From: Selenomonas sp.
GTDB lineage: Bacteria > Bacillota > Negativicutes > Selenomonadales > Selenomonadaceae
Assembly (NCBI GenBank): GCA_022482925.1
Contig: JAKVOG010000002.1
Span: forward strand, 124,001 to 188,000
Length of the DNA stretch: 64,000 nucleotides
Direction of reading: 5' to 3'
The notes beneath the pieces are model-generated. The model saw only the letters and a program-made list of their open reading frames with translations, did not search any database and had not been told where the DNA came from. This document shows positions 1 to 7,879 of the stretch, in pieces. Position 1 is the stretch's first letter. Every line of letters begins with the position of its first letter. The translations under genes were made by a program, and so were the position numbers.

Positions 1-508
1 TACGGTGCTGGCTGATGACCCAAGCCTGACGACACGCCTGCCGGACCGTGAAGGGAAGAATCCTGTCCGCATCATCGTGGACAGTCAGGCCCGTACGCCG
101 CTCAATGCTAAGGTTGTGACGGATGGTCAGTCCCGGACAATCATTGCGGTGACGGCCCAGGCTCCGGCTGAACGGGTCAGGGCATTGCAGGCTGCCGGTG
201 TTGAGGTGCTTACGGCGGGCGGCGGTGCGCATGTTGATCTGCGTGTACTGCTGCAGCAGCTGGGTCAGCAGGAGATCTGCTCGATTCTCGTCGAAGGCGG
301 CGGCCAGGTCAATTTCTCGCTGCTGGCCGATGGTCTCGTAGACAAGGTCTGTGCGTTTATCGCGCCCAAACTGATCGGCGGCAGAGACGCGCTGACTCCG
401 GTTGAAGGGGCAGGCTTTGCGCATCTGAGCGAGGCTGTAGAGCTGGAACGAATCACTACGGAACTGCTGGCAGGAGACATCCTGCTGACCGGTTATCCGA
501 AGAAGTAA
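1..508 (+). CDS. ribD: Riboflavin biosynthesis protein RibD, C-terminal reductase part (5' truncated)
   Basis: This is the end of the bifunctional diaminohydroxyphosphoribosylaminopyrimidine deaminase / 5-amino-6-(5-phosphoribosylamino)uracil reductase. Only the NADPH-dependent reductase domain (RibD_C) is inside the window. The frame is open to base 1 and reads T-V-L-A-D-D-P-S-L-T at the edge, so the deaminase half lies upstream and GTG at 5 is not the real start. Typical RibD_C motifs are visible, such as ILVEGGG near the middle and APKLIGG after it. The next gene, ribE, starts 20 bp downstream, and ribBA and ribH follow, giving the classic cytosolic riboflavin operon. Any FMN riboswitch would lie upstream of the window. 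Confidence 0.95.
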   Translation, partial: TVLADDPSLTTRLPDREGKNPVRIIVDSQARTPLNAKVVTDGQSRTIIAVTAQAPAERVRALQAAGVEVLTAGGGAHVDLRVLLQQLGQQEICSILVEGGGQVNFSLLADGLVDKVCAFIAPKLIGGRDALTPVEGAGFAHLSEAVELERITTELLAGDILLTGYPKK

Positions 509-528
509 GACGAGCTGGAGGTGACAGT

Positions 529-1167
529 TTGTTTACAGGTATTATCGAAGAGGTCGGTCAGATCCAGCGCATTGGCGCGGGACAACTGGCCGTGGCCTGT
601 CAAAGGGTGACCGGCGATGTGCAGCTTGGCGACAGCATTGCCGTCAATGGGGTCTGCCTGACCGTTACTGGCTTTGACAAGAATCACTTTACGGCAGATG
701 TCATGCCGGAAACGATTCGTCGTACGGAATTCCGGGAACTCAAAAAGGGTAGTCCGGTCAATCTGGAACGGGCACTGACGCTTGCCAGCCGCCTGGGCGG
801 ACACATCGTCAGTGGTCATATCGATGGCACGGGCGAGGTTATTTCGTTCACGGAGGAGGGCAATGCAATCCTGCTGAAAGTGGCTGCCGGCGCGGACCTT
901 TTGCGTTATATCGTCGAGAAAGGTTCGGTGGCCCTTGATGGCATCAGCCTGACAGTGGCTGCCGTCACGGAGCAGGATTTCACGGTAAGCCTGATTCCCC
1001 ATACCCGTGAAGTAACAAATCTCGGCAGCAAGAAGCCGGGCAGCCCAATCAACATCGAGACCGATGTGCTGGGCAAATATGTAGAGAAGATGCTGGCAGG
1101 CAGCCCGGCACCGGCCACAGCGTCCGGTGGGCTGACGCGGGCATTTCTGATGGAAAATGGTTTTTGA
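529..1167 (+). CDS. ribE: Riboflavin synthase alpha subunit
   Basis: Dismutates two 6,7-dimethyl-8-ribityllumazine molecules to riboflavin and the pyrimidinedione substrate of RibH. The 212-residue protein shows the two tandem lumazine-binding repeats of the family: the first opens with MFTGIIEEVG, the second (from about residue 98) contains GGHIVSGHIDGTG. Start is TTG at 529, chosen because the conserved N-terminus begins exactly there and GGAGGTG lies at 517-523. Lies between ribD and ribBA in the operon and is full length. Confidence 0.96.
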   Translation: MFTGIIEEVGQIQRIGAGQLAVACQRVTGDVQLGDSIAVNGVCLTVTGFDKNHFTADVMPETIRRTEFRELKKGSPVNLERALTLASRLGGHIVSGHIDGTGEVISFTEEGNAILLKVAAGADLLRYIVEKGSVALDGISLTVAAVTEQDFTVSLIPHTREVTNLGSKKPGSPINIETDVLGKYVEKMLAGSPAPATASGGLTRAFLMENGF

Positions 1168-1184
1168 ATATAGGAGAATAGATT

Positions 1185-2396
1185 ATGGCAGATTTTGCAA
1201 CGGTAGAGCAGGCCATTGAAGATATCAAGAATGGCAGGATGATCGTCGTCGTTGATGATGAGGATCGTGAAAATGAAGGCGACCTGATCGTCGCTGCGGC
1301 AACGGTGACCCCGGAGGACATCAACTTCATGGCGAAGTATGCCAAGGGGCTCATCTGTACCCCGATTGATGGCAAACGCCTTGATGAACTGAATATCGGC
1401 CAGATGGTGGTCAACAATACGGATAACCATGAGACTGCATTCACGGTTTCCATCGATGCGTATGACACCGAGACTGGCATCTCAGCCTTTGAGCGCTGCC
1501 AGACGATGAAGAAGCTTCTGGATCCAAAGGCCAAGCCGACCAGCTTCCGCCGTCCGGGTCATGTATTCCCGCTGCGTTCGGTCGAGGGCGGCGTATTGCG
1601 CCGGGCTGGCCATACGGAGACGACGACGGATCTCGCACGGCTGGCAGGTTTCTATCCGGCTGGTCTCTGCTGTGAGATCATGGATGATGATGGACATATG
1701 ATGCGTACGCCGAAACTGCTGGAGTTTGCCAAGAAGCATGGCCTGCACATGATCACGGTCAAGGCACTCATCGAATACCGCAAGCGTACGGAGAATTTCG
1801 TGCACATGGTAGCCGATGTGGACTTCCCGAGCAAGTTCGGTCATTTCCGCATCAAATCCTATGAGAGCAAACTGGACGGCAAATGCCATCTGGCCATCGT
1901 CAAGGGCGATGTGGCTGGCAAGAAGGACGTACTCGTGCGGGTGCATTCAGAGTGCCTGACGGGGGATGCACTGGGGTCGCTGCGCTGCGATTGCGGCGAT
2001 CAGCTCCATGCAGCACTCGAGAAGATCGATCAGGCGGGTGAGGGCGTTGTGCTCTATATGCGCCAGGAAGGCCGTGGTATCGGTCTGGCTAATAAGATGC
2101 GCGCTTATGCACTGCAGGATAATGGCCGTGATACGGTTGAGGCTAATGTGGAACTGGGCTTTGCCCCGGATCTACGCGATTATGGCATCGGGGCGCAGAT
2201 CCTCTGTGACCTCGGGCTCACGAGCATCAAGCTCATGACCAACAACCCGGCCAAGCGGGCTGGGCTTGAAGGCTATGGCCTGACCATCACGGAGCGCGTG
2301 CCGCTCATGATCCACGCCAATAAGTTCGATAAGAAATATCTGACGATCAAAAAAGTGAAGATGGGTCATCTGCTCAACGATGAGACCCTGAAATAA
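1185..2396 (+). CDS. ribBA: Bifunctional 3,4-DHBP synthase / GTP cyclohydrolase II
   Basis: Makes both entry compounds of riboflavin synthesis, 3,4-dihydroxy-2-butanone 4-phosphate from ribulose 5-phosphate and the diaminopyrimidine from GTP. Length (403 aa) fits the fused enzyme. Residues about 1-200 are the DHBP synthase, with the acidic metal motif [11 protein letters not shown] and PGHVFPLR. Residues about 205-403 are GTP cyclohydrolase II with zinc cysteines in [17 protein letters not shown] and the RQEGRGIGL motif. A ribosome-binding site (TAGGAGAATAG) precedes ATG 1185. Third gene of the visible rib operon; both halves look catalytically complete. Confidence 0.97.
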   Translation: MADFATVEQAIEDIKNGRMIVVVDDEDRENEGDLIVAAATVTPEDINFMAKYAKGLICTPIDGKRLDELNIGQMVVNNTDNHETAFTVSIDAYDTETGISAFERCQTMKKLLDPKAKPTSFRRPGHVFPLRSVEGGVLRRAGHTETTTDLARLAGFYPAGLCCEIMDDDGHMMRTPKLLEFAKKHGLHMITVKALIEYRKRTENFVHMVADVDFPSKFGHFRIKSYESKLDGKCHLAIVKGDVAGKKDVLVRVHSECLTGDALGSLRCDCGDQLHAALEKIDQAGEGVVLYMRQEGRGIGLANKMRAYALQDNGRDTVEANVELGFAPDLRDYGIGAQILCDLGLTSIKLMTNNPAKRAGLEGYGLTITERVPLMIHANKFDKKYLTIKKVKMGHLLNDETLK

Positions 2397-2430
2397 GACA
2401 GTGATAGAGATAAATTAGGAGGAACAGACT

Positions 2431-2898
2431 ATGGCAAATGTAATCGAAGGTTTTGTAACGGCAAAAAACTTGAAATTCGGCATCGTAACGGCGCGCTTCA
2501 ATGAGTTCATCACCAGCAAGCTGCTGGGCGGTGCACTTGATACGCTTCATCGTCATGAAGCAAAAGATGAGGATATCGATGTGGCCTGGGTACCGGGCGC
2601 TTTCGAGATCCCGGTCGTTGCCAAGAAGATGGCGGAAAGCGGCAAGTATGACGCGGTCATCTGCCTGGGAGCGGTCATTCGTGGTTCGACGTCCCATTAT
2701 GACTATGTCTGTAATGAGGTTTCCAAGGGCGTAGCCCAGGTCGGCATGCAGACGGGCGTTCCGACGATCTTCAGCGTTGTCACGACAGAGAACATCGAGC
2801 AGGCCATTGAGCGTGCAGGTACGAAGGCTGGCAATAAGGGCGTCGATGGCGCTATGGCAGCCATGGAGATGGCCAACCTGCTCAAGCAGATCGGCTGA
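2431..2898 (+). CDS. ribH: 6,7-dimethyl-8-ribityllumazine synthase
   Basis: Condenses DHBP with the diaminouracil to give lumazine, the substrate of RibE; usually assembles as an icosahedral or pentameric shell. The 155-residue protein has the family motifs [12 protein letters not shown] and [15 protein letters not shown], including the catalytic His in the latter. AGGAGG at 2416-2421 precedes the ATG. Closes the rib operon; the next gene starts 36 bp later and is probably cotranscribed. Confidence 0.97.
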   Translation: MANVIEGFVTAKNLKFGIVTARFNEFITSKLLGGALDTLHRHEAKDEDIDVAWVPGAFEIPVVAKKMAESGKYDAVICLGAVIRGSTSHYDYVCNEVSKGVAQVGMQTGVPTIFSVVTTENIEQAIERAGTKAGNKGVDGAMAAMEMANLLKQIG

Positions 2899-2934
2899 TT
2901 GCCATTTTACGAATGAACGAAAAGAGGCTGAACA

Positions 2935-3491
2935 ATGAAAATCGGTATTATCAGTGATACCCATGGTCATGAGATGGCCTGGCAGAAGGCGTATGAGAAG
3001 CAGTTCCAGGATGCGGATATGATCCTGCATGCGGGGGATGTGCTTTACCATGGCCCGCGCAATCCAATGAAGGCGGATTATAATCCGGCCGGACTCGTGC
3101 AGCGCATCAATACCTGTCCGGTACCGGTCATTATCGCCAAGGGAAACTGTGATTCCTCAGTGGATGCCAGCTGCCTGGAGCTGCCGGTGCAGGCACCCTA
3201 TGCCTACGTCGTGGAGAAGGACTTCGGATTATCATCACACATGGTGATGCGGTCATGACTGACGCGGAAAAAGATGCGATGGCCAGCCATCTGAAGGCAG
3301 ATCTTTTCATCAGCGGGCATATCCATACGACGGTGCTCGAGAAGCGTGGTAACACCGTTTTCCTGAATCCGGGTTCATCCGCACTTTCCAAGCGTGAGGA
3401 TGGCCGCAACACCTTTGCGGTGCTGCAGGATGGCGAAATCCGGATCTACGATATTGACACCGATGAAGTTTTGATGCAATATAAGATGTAA
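2935..3491 (+). CDS. YfcE/MJ0936-type phosphodiesterase, one frame break
   Basis: Calcineurin-like metallophosphoesterase of the YfcE family (about 185 aa when repaired). Metal-binding motifs occur in order across the two frames: SDTHGH, GDVLYHG, KGNCD, then THGD and SGHIHT. The frame shifts near 3222: bases after GAGAAGGAC read FGLSS and stop at 3258, while the other frame reads RIIITHGDAVM, the expected core. One missing base, for example a lost C in TTCCGG, explains it. All catalytic residues remain on the DNA, so I read this as a probable sequence error in an intact gene. Sits between ribH and a terminator; substrate unknown. Confidence 0.85.
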
Positions 3492-3499
3492 ACAGCACA

Positions 3500-3536
3500 G
3501 GGAAGCCTTCCTGCTTTTGGGGAAGGCTTTTCTTTT
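3500..3536 (+). terminator. Rho-independent terminator after the rib/YfcE unit
   Basis: AAGCCTTCC (3503-3511) pairs with GGAAGGCTT (3521-3529), followed directly by a T-rich run ending near 3536. It separates the riboflavin unit from hslO. Confidence 0.75.
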
Positions 3537-3573
3537 ATCGAAAGACAATGGAACTAAAGGAAGGAATCAGAAT

Positions 3574-4456
3574 ATGAAAGACCATTTAGTCAAAGCAACG
3601 GCCGATGGCGTACGCATCTATGCAGCCGTTACGACAGACCTCGTCAATGAGGCTATCCATCGCCATGACTGTTATCCGGTAGCGGCAGCAGCACTCGGCC
3701 GCACGATGACCGCTGCCCTGCTCATGGCCGCTAATCTGAAGAATAAGGAAGCCCTGACCATCAAGTTTGATGGCGATGGCCCGCTCGGTAAAGTTACGGC
3801 CTGACGCGACGCCGGAAGGCTTCGTGCGCGGTTATGTTGATGAGCCGCATGTCAACCTGCCGCTCAATGCGCTCGGCAAGATCGATGTGGGCGGCGGCAT
3901 CGGGCAGGGCATGGTATCGGTCACGCGCTTTACCGGTCTCAAGAATCCGGTTACCGGCAGCTCGGAAATCACGGATGGTGAGATCGCTGATGATCTCACG
4001 AAATATCTCTATGTCTCAGAGCAGACCCCATCCAGTGTCGGGCTCGGTGTATTGGTGAATCAGGAATTCCAGTGCATTGGTGCCGGCGGCTTCATCATCC
4101 AGCCCCTGCCGGATGCCACGGATGAATGCATCGACAAGCTGGAAGCAAATCTGAGGCAGGTAAATTCCGTCTCCCATATGGTTGAGCGCGGTCTTGACGC
4201 CAAAGGAATCATTGCGGAGCTCTTGCAGGGCTTTGATATCCATTACATGACGACGACAGAGCTGGCCTTCAAGTGCCAGTGCTCCAAAGAGCGGATCAGC
4301 GAGGTCCTTCTGAGCCTGGGCCATAAGGACCTGCAGTCGCTGGTAAACGATGGGCATGCCGAAGTCTGCTGTCATTTCTGCAATGAGAACTATCAGTTCG
4401 ATGGACAGGAATTGCAGGCCATCTTTGACGAAGCCATGAAACGCACTGAGGTCTGA
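3574..4456 (+). CDS. hslO: Redox-regulated chaperone Hsp33, one frame break
   Basis: Holdase chaperone activated by oxidation of a C-terminal four-cysteine zinc centre. The start is ATG 3574, after AAAGGAAGG. The zinc cysteines are seen near the C-terminus as CQC and CHFC, spaced as in the family. The N-terminal fold runs to GKVTA, where the frame stops at 3804; the next frame continues DATPEGFVRGYVD without loss of conserved residues. One extra base near 3801 accounts for this. Repaired length is about 293 aa, normal for Hsp33. Most likely a sequencing insertion. The YgjP-like gene follows by 8 bp. Confidence 0.9.
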
Positions 4457-4464
4457 TCTGCATC

Positions 4465-5169
4465 ATGGAAGAGTTGTTTTCCTATGACGGGCAACTGGTG
4501 AAAGTCACACGCAAACGGATGAAGAATATGTATCTGCGGGTACAGAAACCGGATGGGCATGTCGAAATATCAGCACCTAACCGGATGGCACGGGCCGATA
4601 TCGTTGGCTTTCTGGCCAAGAACTGGGACTGGGTCAACCGGAAACAGCAGGCGATGCGCGAAAAGCCGGCCCGGCCGGAGCGTTGCTATATCAGTGGTGA
4701 CCGGATTCCTGTCTGGGGGCAGTATCTCGAGCTGGTCGTCCGGCCGTCAACAGATAATCAGGCTGCAATCTATCAAAAAGAGGAGCGGGTCCTGCTCTAT
4801 GTACCGGATTACGCAACCATGGAACAACGGCGGGAAATCGTCAACGGCTGGTACCGTCGTATGCTGGAAAAGGCAATCCCAACGCTGCTGCCGCGCTGCG
4901 AATCCATCGTAGGCAAGCGGGCGGAGGAATGTCGTATCCGCAACATGAAGACCCGCTGGGGGACCTGTAACGTCCTGAAAGCCCGGGTATGGCTGAATCT
5001 GCAACTGGCCAAGTACAAGCCGGAAGCACTGGAGTATGTCATGCTGCATGAGCTCACACATCTCTGGGAACATGGTCATGGCCCGGCATTCAAGGCCAGG
5101 ATGGATCGATATTGTCCTGACTGGCGCCGGGTAAAAAAAGAACTCAATGCCAATGCTGACTTTGAGTGA
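4465..5169 (+). CDS. YgjP-like (DUF45) M48-type metallohydrolase
   Basis: Cytosolic zinc metalloprotein of the YgjP/DUF45 family (234 aa). The metal site is HELTHLWEHGHGPAF at about residues 195-209 (HExxH plus a downstream His), and the family signature MKTRWGTCN lies at about 169-177. Members are annotated as SprT-like or UTP-pyrophosphatase-like; the physiological substrate is not established here. The ATG at 4465 lies 8 bp after the hslO stop, so cotranscription is likely. A bidirectional terminator follows. Confidence 0.85.
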   Translation: MEELFSYDGQLVKVTRKRMKNMYLRVQKPDGHVEISAPNRMARADIVGFLAKNWDWVNRKQQAMREKPARPERCYISGDRIPVWGQYLELVVRPSTDNQAAIYQKEERVLLYVPDYATMEQRREIVNGWYRRMLEKAIPTLLPRCESIVGKRAEECRIRNMKTRWGTCNVLKARVWLNLQLAKYKPEALEYVMLHELTHLWEHGHGPAFKARMDRYCPDWRRVKKELNANADFE

Positions 5170-5178
5170 ATCGAATAC

Positions 5179-5229
5179 AAAAGGATCAGAGGCTGCCACA
5201 CTTATGTGCAGCAGCCCCTGATCCTTTTT
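5179..5229. terminator. Bidirectional terminator between convergent genes
   Basis: AAAAGGATCAG (5179-5189) pairs with CTGATCCTTTT (5218-5228), with an inner GGCTGC/GCAGCC stem. A- and T-tracts flank both sides, so it can serve the plus-strand YgjP-like gene and the minus-strand porin. Confidence 0.85.
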
Positions 5230-5230
5230 G

Positions 5231-5256
5231 TATGTATGTGTATGTGTATGTGTATG
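5231..5256 (+). repeat. Short TATGTG tandem repeat
   Basis: Three TATGTG hexamers flanked by partial TATG units lie between the terminator and the stop codon of the porin gene. It is a simple-sequence tract outside any coding region. Confidence 0.8.
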
Positions 5257-5263
5257 AAAGAGA

Positions 5264-6763
5264 TTAGAAGTTAAATCCGATAGAGGTGAATATCTTCGAA
5301 CGACGCGCATTATTATTGGTAAGAGAGTTGCCGTTGAAATATTTCAGGGTGTACTGGCAATTCTTCATGACATTGTAGAACATGCCAACTTCCCAGCCCT
5401 TCTGGCCAGCGGCGCAGCCATCACCAAAGTTGGTTTTGATGATAGCATCTGGTGCAAGATAACGATAGCCAAGATAAGCACCAAAAAGATGGTTACGATC
5501 TGCTGGAATCCATGGATTTCCACGGAACTGTAATTCGATGTTCCAGGCATGATTGTATCCATCCTGGCTGCCGTGGGAGTACATTCCTTCAAGATTGAGA
5601 TTACGAACCAGCTTGTAATTCACGAGAGCTGCGCCGATATTCAACCAACTATGTTGATAGGCTGCAGAACGGAAACGATAATAGCCGATGCTGGCATTCA
5701 TTTTCTTTGAGAAGGTGTGATCGTAGACTGCACCCAGGATATCTTTTCTGGTTGGAACAAAATGCCAATCAGCGTCATAGTTATTATCGGATCCCATGGA
5801 ATCAAGAGGCTTCATAGCCCAGCTGGTGGCGTCTTTATATACTTTGCCGCCGCTGCGAACAAAATCACCATACTTGTTCCAGCCTGCATTGGCAATATGA
5901 GTGCCATTGGCATCGGTTGTCCAGTCACTGCTGACACCATCGCCACCATGGACAGCCATATCCCAATCTTTTACATCCATGCGTCCACCAAAGATATGTG
6001 TTGCGTAGTTGCTGCCCCAATGCTCAAGGGAAGCGCCTTTTACGTTGGCATCATTGATGAAGCCATTCATGGTCCACGGCTGGAAATCACCGAATTTCAT
6101 ATACTGGCCGGTCTTGCCCAGGTTGCCCTCAACCCAGACTTTATCGAGCCGATTCTCATTGGAACGGGAATTACCACCATTCCAGGTATCCGGCTGATCG
6201 GACTCACTGTTGAAACCGTTGCCTTTACTAGAACCCCATTTGGTCACGATGGAAGAATGGGCCGTCCAGCCATCAGCGCCAGGAATCTTGGCACTGATAT
6301 TGAGATCGAATTCTTTTTCGTACCATGGGCCAGCAGTATCCTCACTGCCATTGCCATGATATTTCTTCATGTATTTCTGCATGAAGCTGCCACTCCACTG
6401 GACGTTGTCGGCATTTCTTTCAAGGTTAGCAACCCGGACACCAAGAGAGTTCAGTTCGTCAGCGAACTCTGCTGATAATTTGTCGATTGCAGCCTTGTCT
6501 GTGCCACTGGCCGTATCTTTATGTACCATGGCCTTGGCAACCATCTGTGCCATTTCGTAACGGGTAATGACGTGATCTCCTTTGAAGGTACTGTCGCCGT
6601 ATCCTTCAATAACACCATCGTGTACCAACTGGGTTACTGCATCATATGCCCAGTGATCCTTTGGTACATCCGTAAACGGATTTGCCTGTGCTGCCATGCA
6701 GGTGCTGGCTGAACTGATGACTGCTGCCGAGATGGCAGCCATTAGAATGTGATTCCTTTTCAT
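5264..6763 (-). CDS. SLH-domain outer-membrane porin (OmpM-like)
   Basis: Major-porin type protein of diderm Firmicutes, 499 aa. It has a signal peptide ending near residue 24 (CMA-AQA), then an SLH domain (about 28-80, FTDVPKDHWAYDAV and ITRYEMAQMVAKAM) that in Negativicutes binds polyaminated peptidoglycan and so tethers the outer membrane. A short predicted coiled coil (about 88-118) follows, then a long region rich in alternating aromatic/polar residues typical of a beta-barrel, ending in SIGFNF; the terminal Phe is the usual BAM signal. A strong divergent promoter drives it from the AT-rich gap upstream. This is the best taxonomic marker in the window. Confidence 0.92.
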   Translation of the reverse strand: MKRNHILMAAISAAVISSASTCMAAQANPFTDVPKDHWAYDAVTQLVHDGVIEGYGDSTFKGDHVITRYEMAQMVAKAMVHKDTASGTDKAAIDKLSAEFADELNSLGVRVANLERNADNVQWSGSFMQKYMKKYHGNGSEDTAGPWYEKEFDLNISAKIPGADGWTAHSSIVTKWGSSKGNGFNSESDQPDTWNGGNSRSNENRLDKVWVEGNLGKTGQYMKFGDFQPWTMNGFINDANVKGASLEHWGSNYATHIFGGRMDVKDWDMAVHGGDGVSSDWTTDANGTHIANAGWNKYGDFVRSGGKVYKDATSWAMKPLDSMGSDNNYDADWHFVPTRKDILGAVYDHTFSKKMNASIGYYRFRSAAYQHSWLNIGAALVNYKLVRNLNLEGMYSHGSQDGYNHAWNIELQFRGNPWIPADRNHLFGAYLGYRYLAPDAIIKTNFGDGCAAGQKGWEVGMFYNVMKNCQYTLKYFNGNSLTNNNARRSKIFTSIGFNF

Positions 6764-6835
6764 TCATCTTTCCCCCTAAAATTAATGTAATTGAGAACAA
6801 TAAGAAATCCTATCAAAAATCTCTTACGCAAATAG

Positions 6836-6864
6836 ATGATACAATAATAGAATGTCTTTGTCAA
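6836..6864 (-). promoter_or_regulatory. Promoter of the SLH porin
   Basis: Read on the minus strand: TTGACA (6864-6859), a 17-bp spacer, then TATCAT (6841-6836). It is a near-consensus sigma-70 promoter about 73 bp before the porin start. Confidence 0.75.
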
Positions 6865-7099
6865 CAAAGAATATAACATTTAGTTTTAAATAAATGATTT
6901 ATATAGAAAAGATGGAAAATTTAAAAAACTAATCTAAACCTTGCATATAAAGGAAAAGAAATGATTCGGATATTAGAAAAAACCATGAAAAAAGATTTTC
7001 TGATTGCATTTACGACTTCTTGAGAAAATTTATTCGATAATATATTTGCAAGAAGAAAATATAAAGACATAGCTTTACATATTATGACATATCTTTTAA
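6865..7099. other. AT-rich divergent intergenic region
   Basis: The region between the two divergent promoters is visibly more AT-rich than its surroundings and holds no convincing coding frame or structured RNA. It probably carries control sites for the porin and the mannan locus, but I recognise no specific operator. Confidence 0.6.
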
Positions 7100-7128
7100 T
7101 TGACAAAGTATTAATGATTGAATATAAT
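7100..7128 (+). promoter_or_regulatory. Consensus promoter of the mannan-utilisation pair
   Basis: TTGACA (7100-7105), a 17-bp spacer, TATAAT (7123-7128). Both hexamers are perfect. It lies about 86 bp before the ATG at 7214. Confidence 0.85.
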
Positions 7129-7213
7129 AAGAATTGTCAAAAGGAAGATGTTTCTTGAACCCCTTCTTTTTGTAGTGATTGAATTTTCTAAAATAACAAA
7201 GGAGTCTTTTATT

Positions 7214-7858
7214 ATGCATGAATTTACGGCAAAAAAATCTATTCCGGTTGTCCTGGGCGCTGCTTTGGCCTTGAATGTTGTATCTGGATTTGTAACGGCA
7301 CCGATTGAGGGGGTACCGGTAACGGCATCTGTGGCTTGTGCTGCTCCGGCAAAGGCATGGGATTTCAGCCAGAATATTGGCAGCTGGACGTATTTTGGAA
7401 ATTACAGCTATAGCGGGCAGGCTTCTGCCGCTTATGATCCGGCTTTTGGCGGATCGCTGAAGCTGGCAGTGGACTTCTCCAAAGATGGCGATGCAACCTG
7501 GAGTGAAGTGAAGCTTTCGGACACCAGTATCACGAAGGCTGCGCCGCTGGTGCTTTCAGATGCAAAGGTGATTGAGTTCGATCTGTACTATGATAAGACG
7601 AAGATCTCTGGTGACAGCCTGTTCAAGGTCAAGGTTTATGGACAGGATGAGAAGGGCACGGAAATCATCAATGATATGGCGGACGATATTGGTATGTCAC
7701 GGGCAAAACCAGTCGATGGATCAAATCTTGTGCGTGTCCATGTGAAGGTTCCGTTCATGGATGCTGCATCAGGGAAGCTTTCACATCTGGAGCTCAGCGT
7801 CGTAAGCTATCTCTCCAAATATAAAGGCGATGTCTACATTAACAACATCAAGCTTTAA
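7214..7858 (+). CDS. Secreted stand-alone carbohydrate-binding protein (mannan-type CBM)
   Basis: A 214-residue exported protein made of a signal peptide (about 1-45) and one beta-sandwich-like domain. The domain (WDFSQNIGSWTYFGNYSY onward) aligns by eye along its whole length with the N-terminal module of the GH26 mannanase encoded next: both contain FGG.LKL.VD.S, WSEVKL, KVYG/KVYA and a C-terminal YKG..YI. Such modules in mannanases (CBM27-like) bind mannan; ligand and family number are inference. Start chosen at ATG 7214 after AAAGGAG (7198-7204). No catalytic residues are seen. Likely first gene of a two-gene operon. Confidence 0.75.
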   Translation: MHEFTAKKSIPVVLGAALALNVVSGFVTAPIEGVPVTASVACAAPAKAWDFSQNIGSWTYFGNYSYSGQASAAYDPAFGGSLKLAVDFSKDGDATWSEVKLSDTSITKAAPLVLSDAKVIEFDLYYDKTKISGDSLFKVKVYGQDEKGTEIINDMADDIGMSRAKPVDGSNLVRVHVKVPFMDAASGKLSHLELSVVSYLSKYKGDVYINNIKL

Positions 7859-7879
7859 TTGAGGGGGCGCAGAACAATC

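Noticed and set aside
5231..5256. Phase-variation tract in the porin gene
   Set aside because: The TATGTG repeat lies after the stop codon, outside the coding region and away from the promoter, so length changes would not switch the gene.
5717..6475. Open frame of about 250 codons on the plus strand opposite the SLH porin
   Set aside because: It lies wholly inside the well-supported porin gene and has no ribosome-binding site or recognisable domain; it is a shadow of the porin's codon bias.
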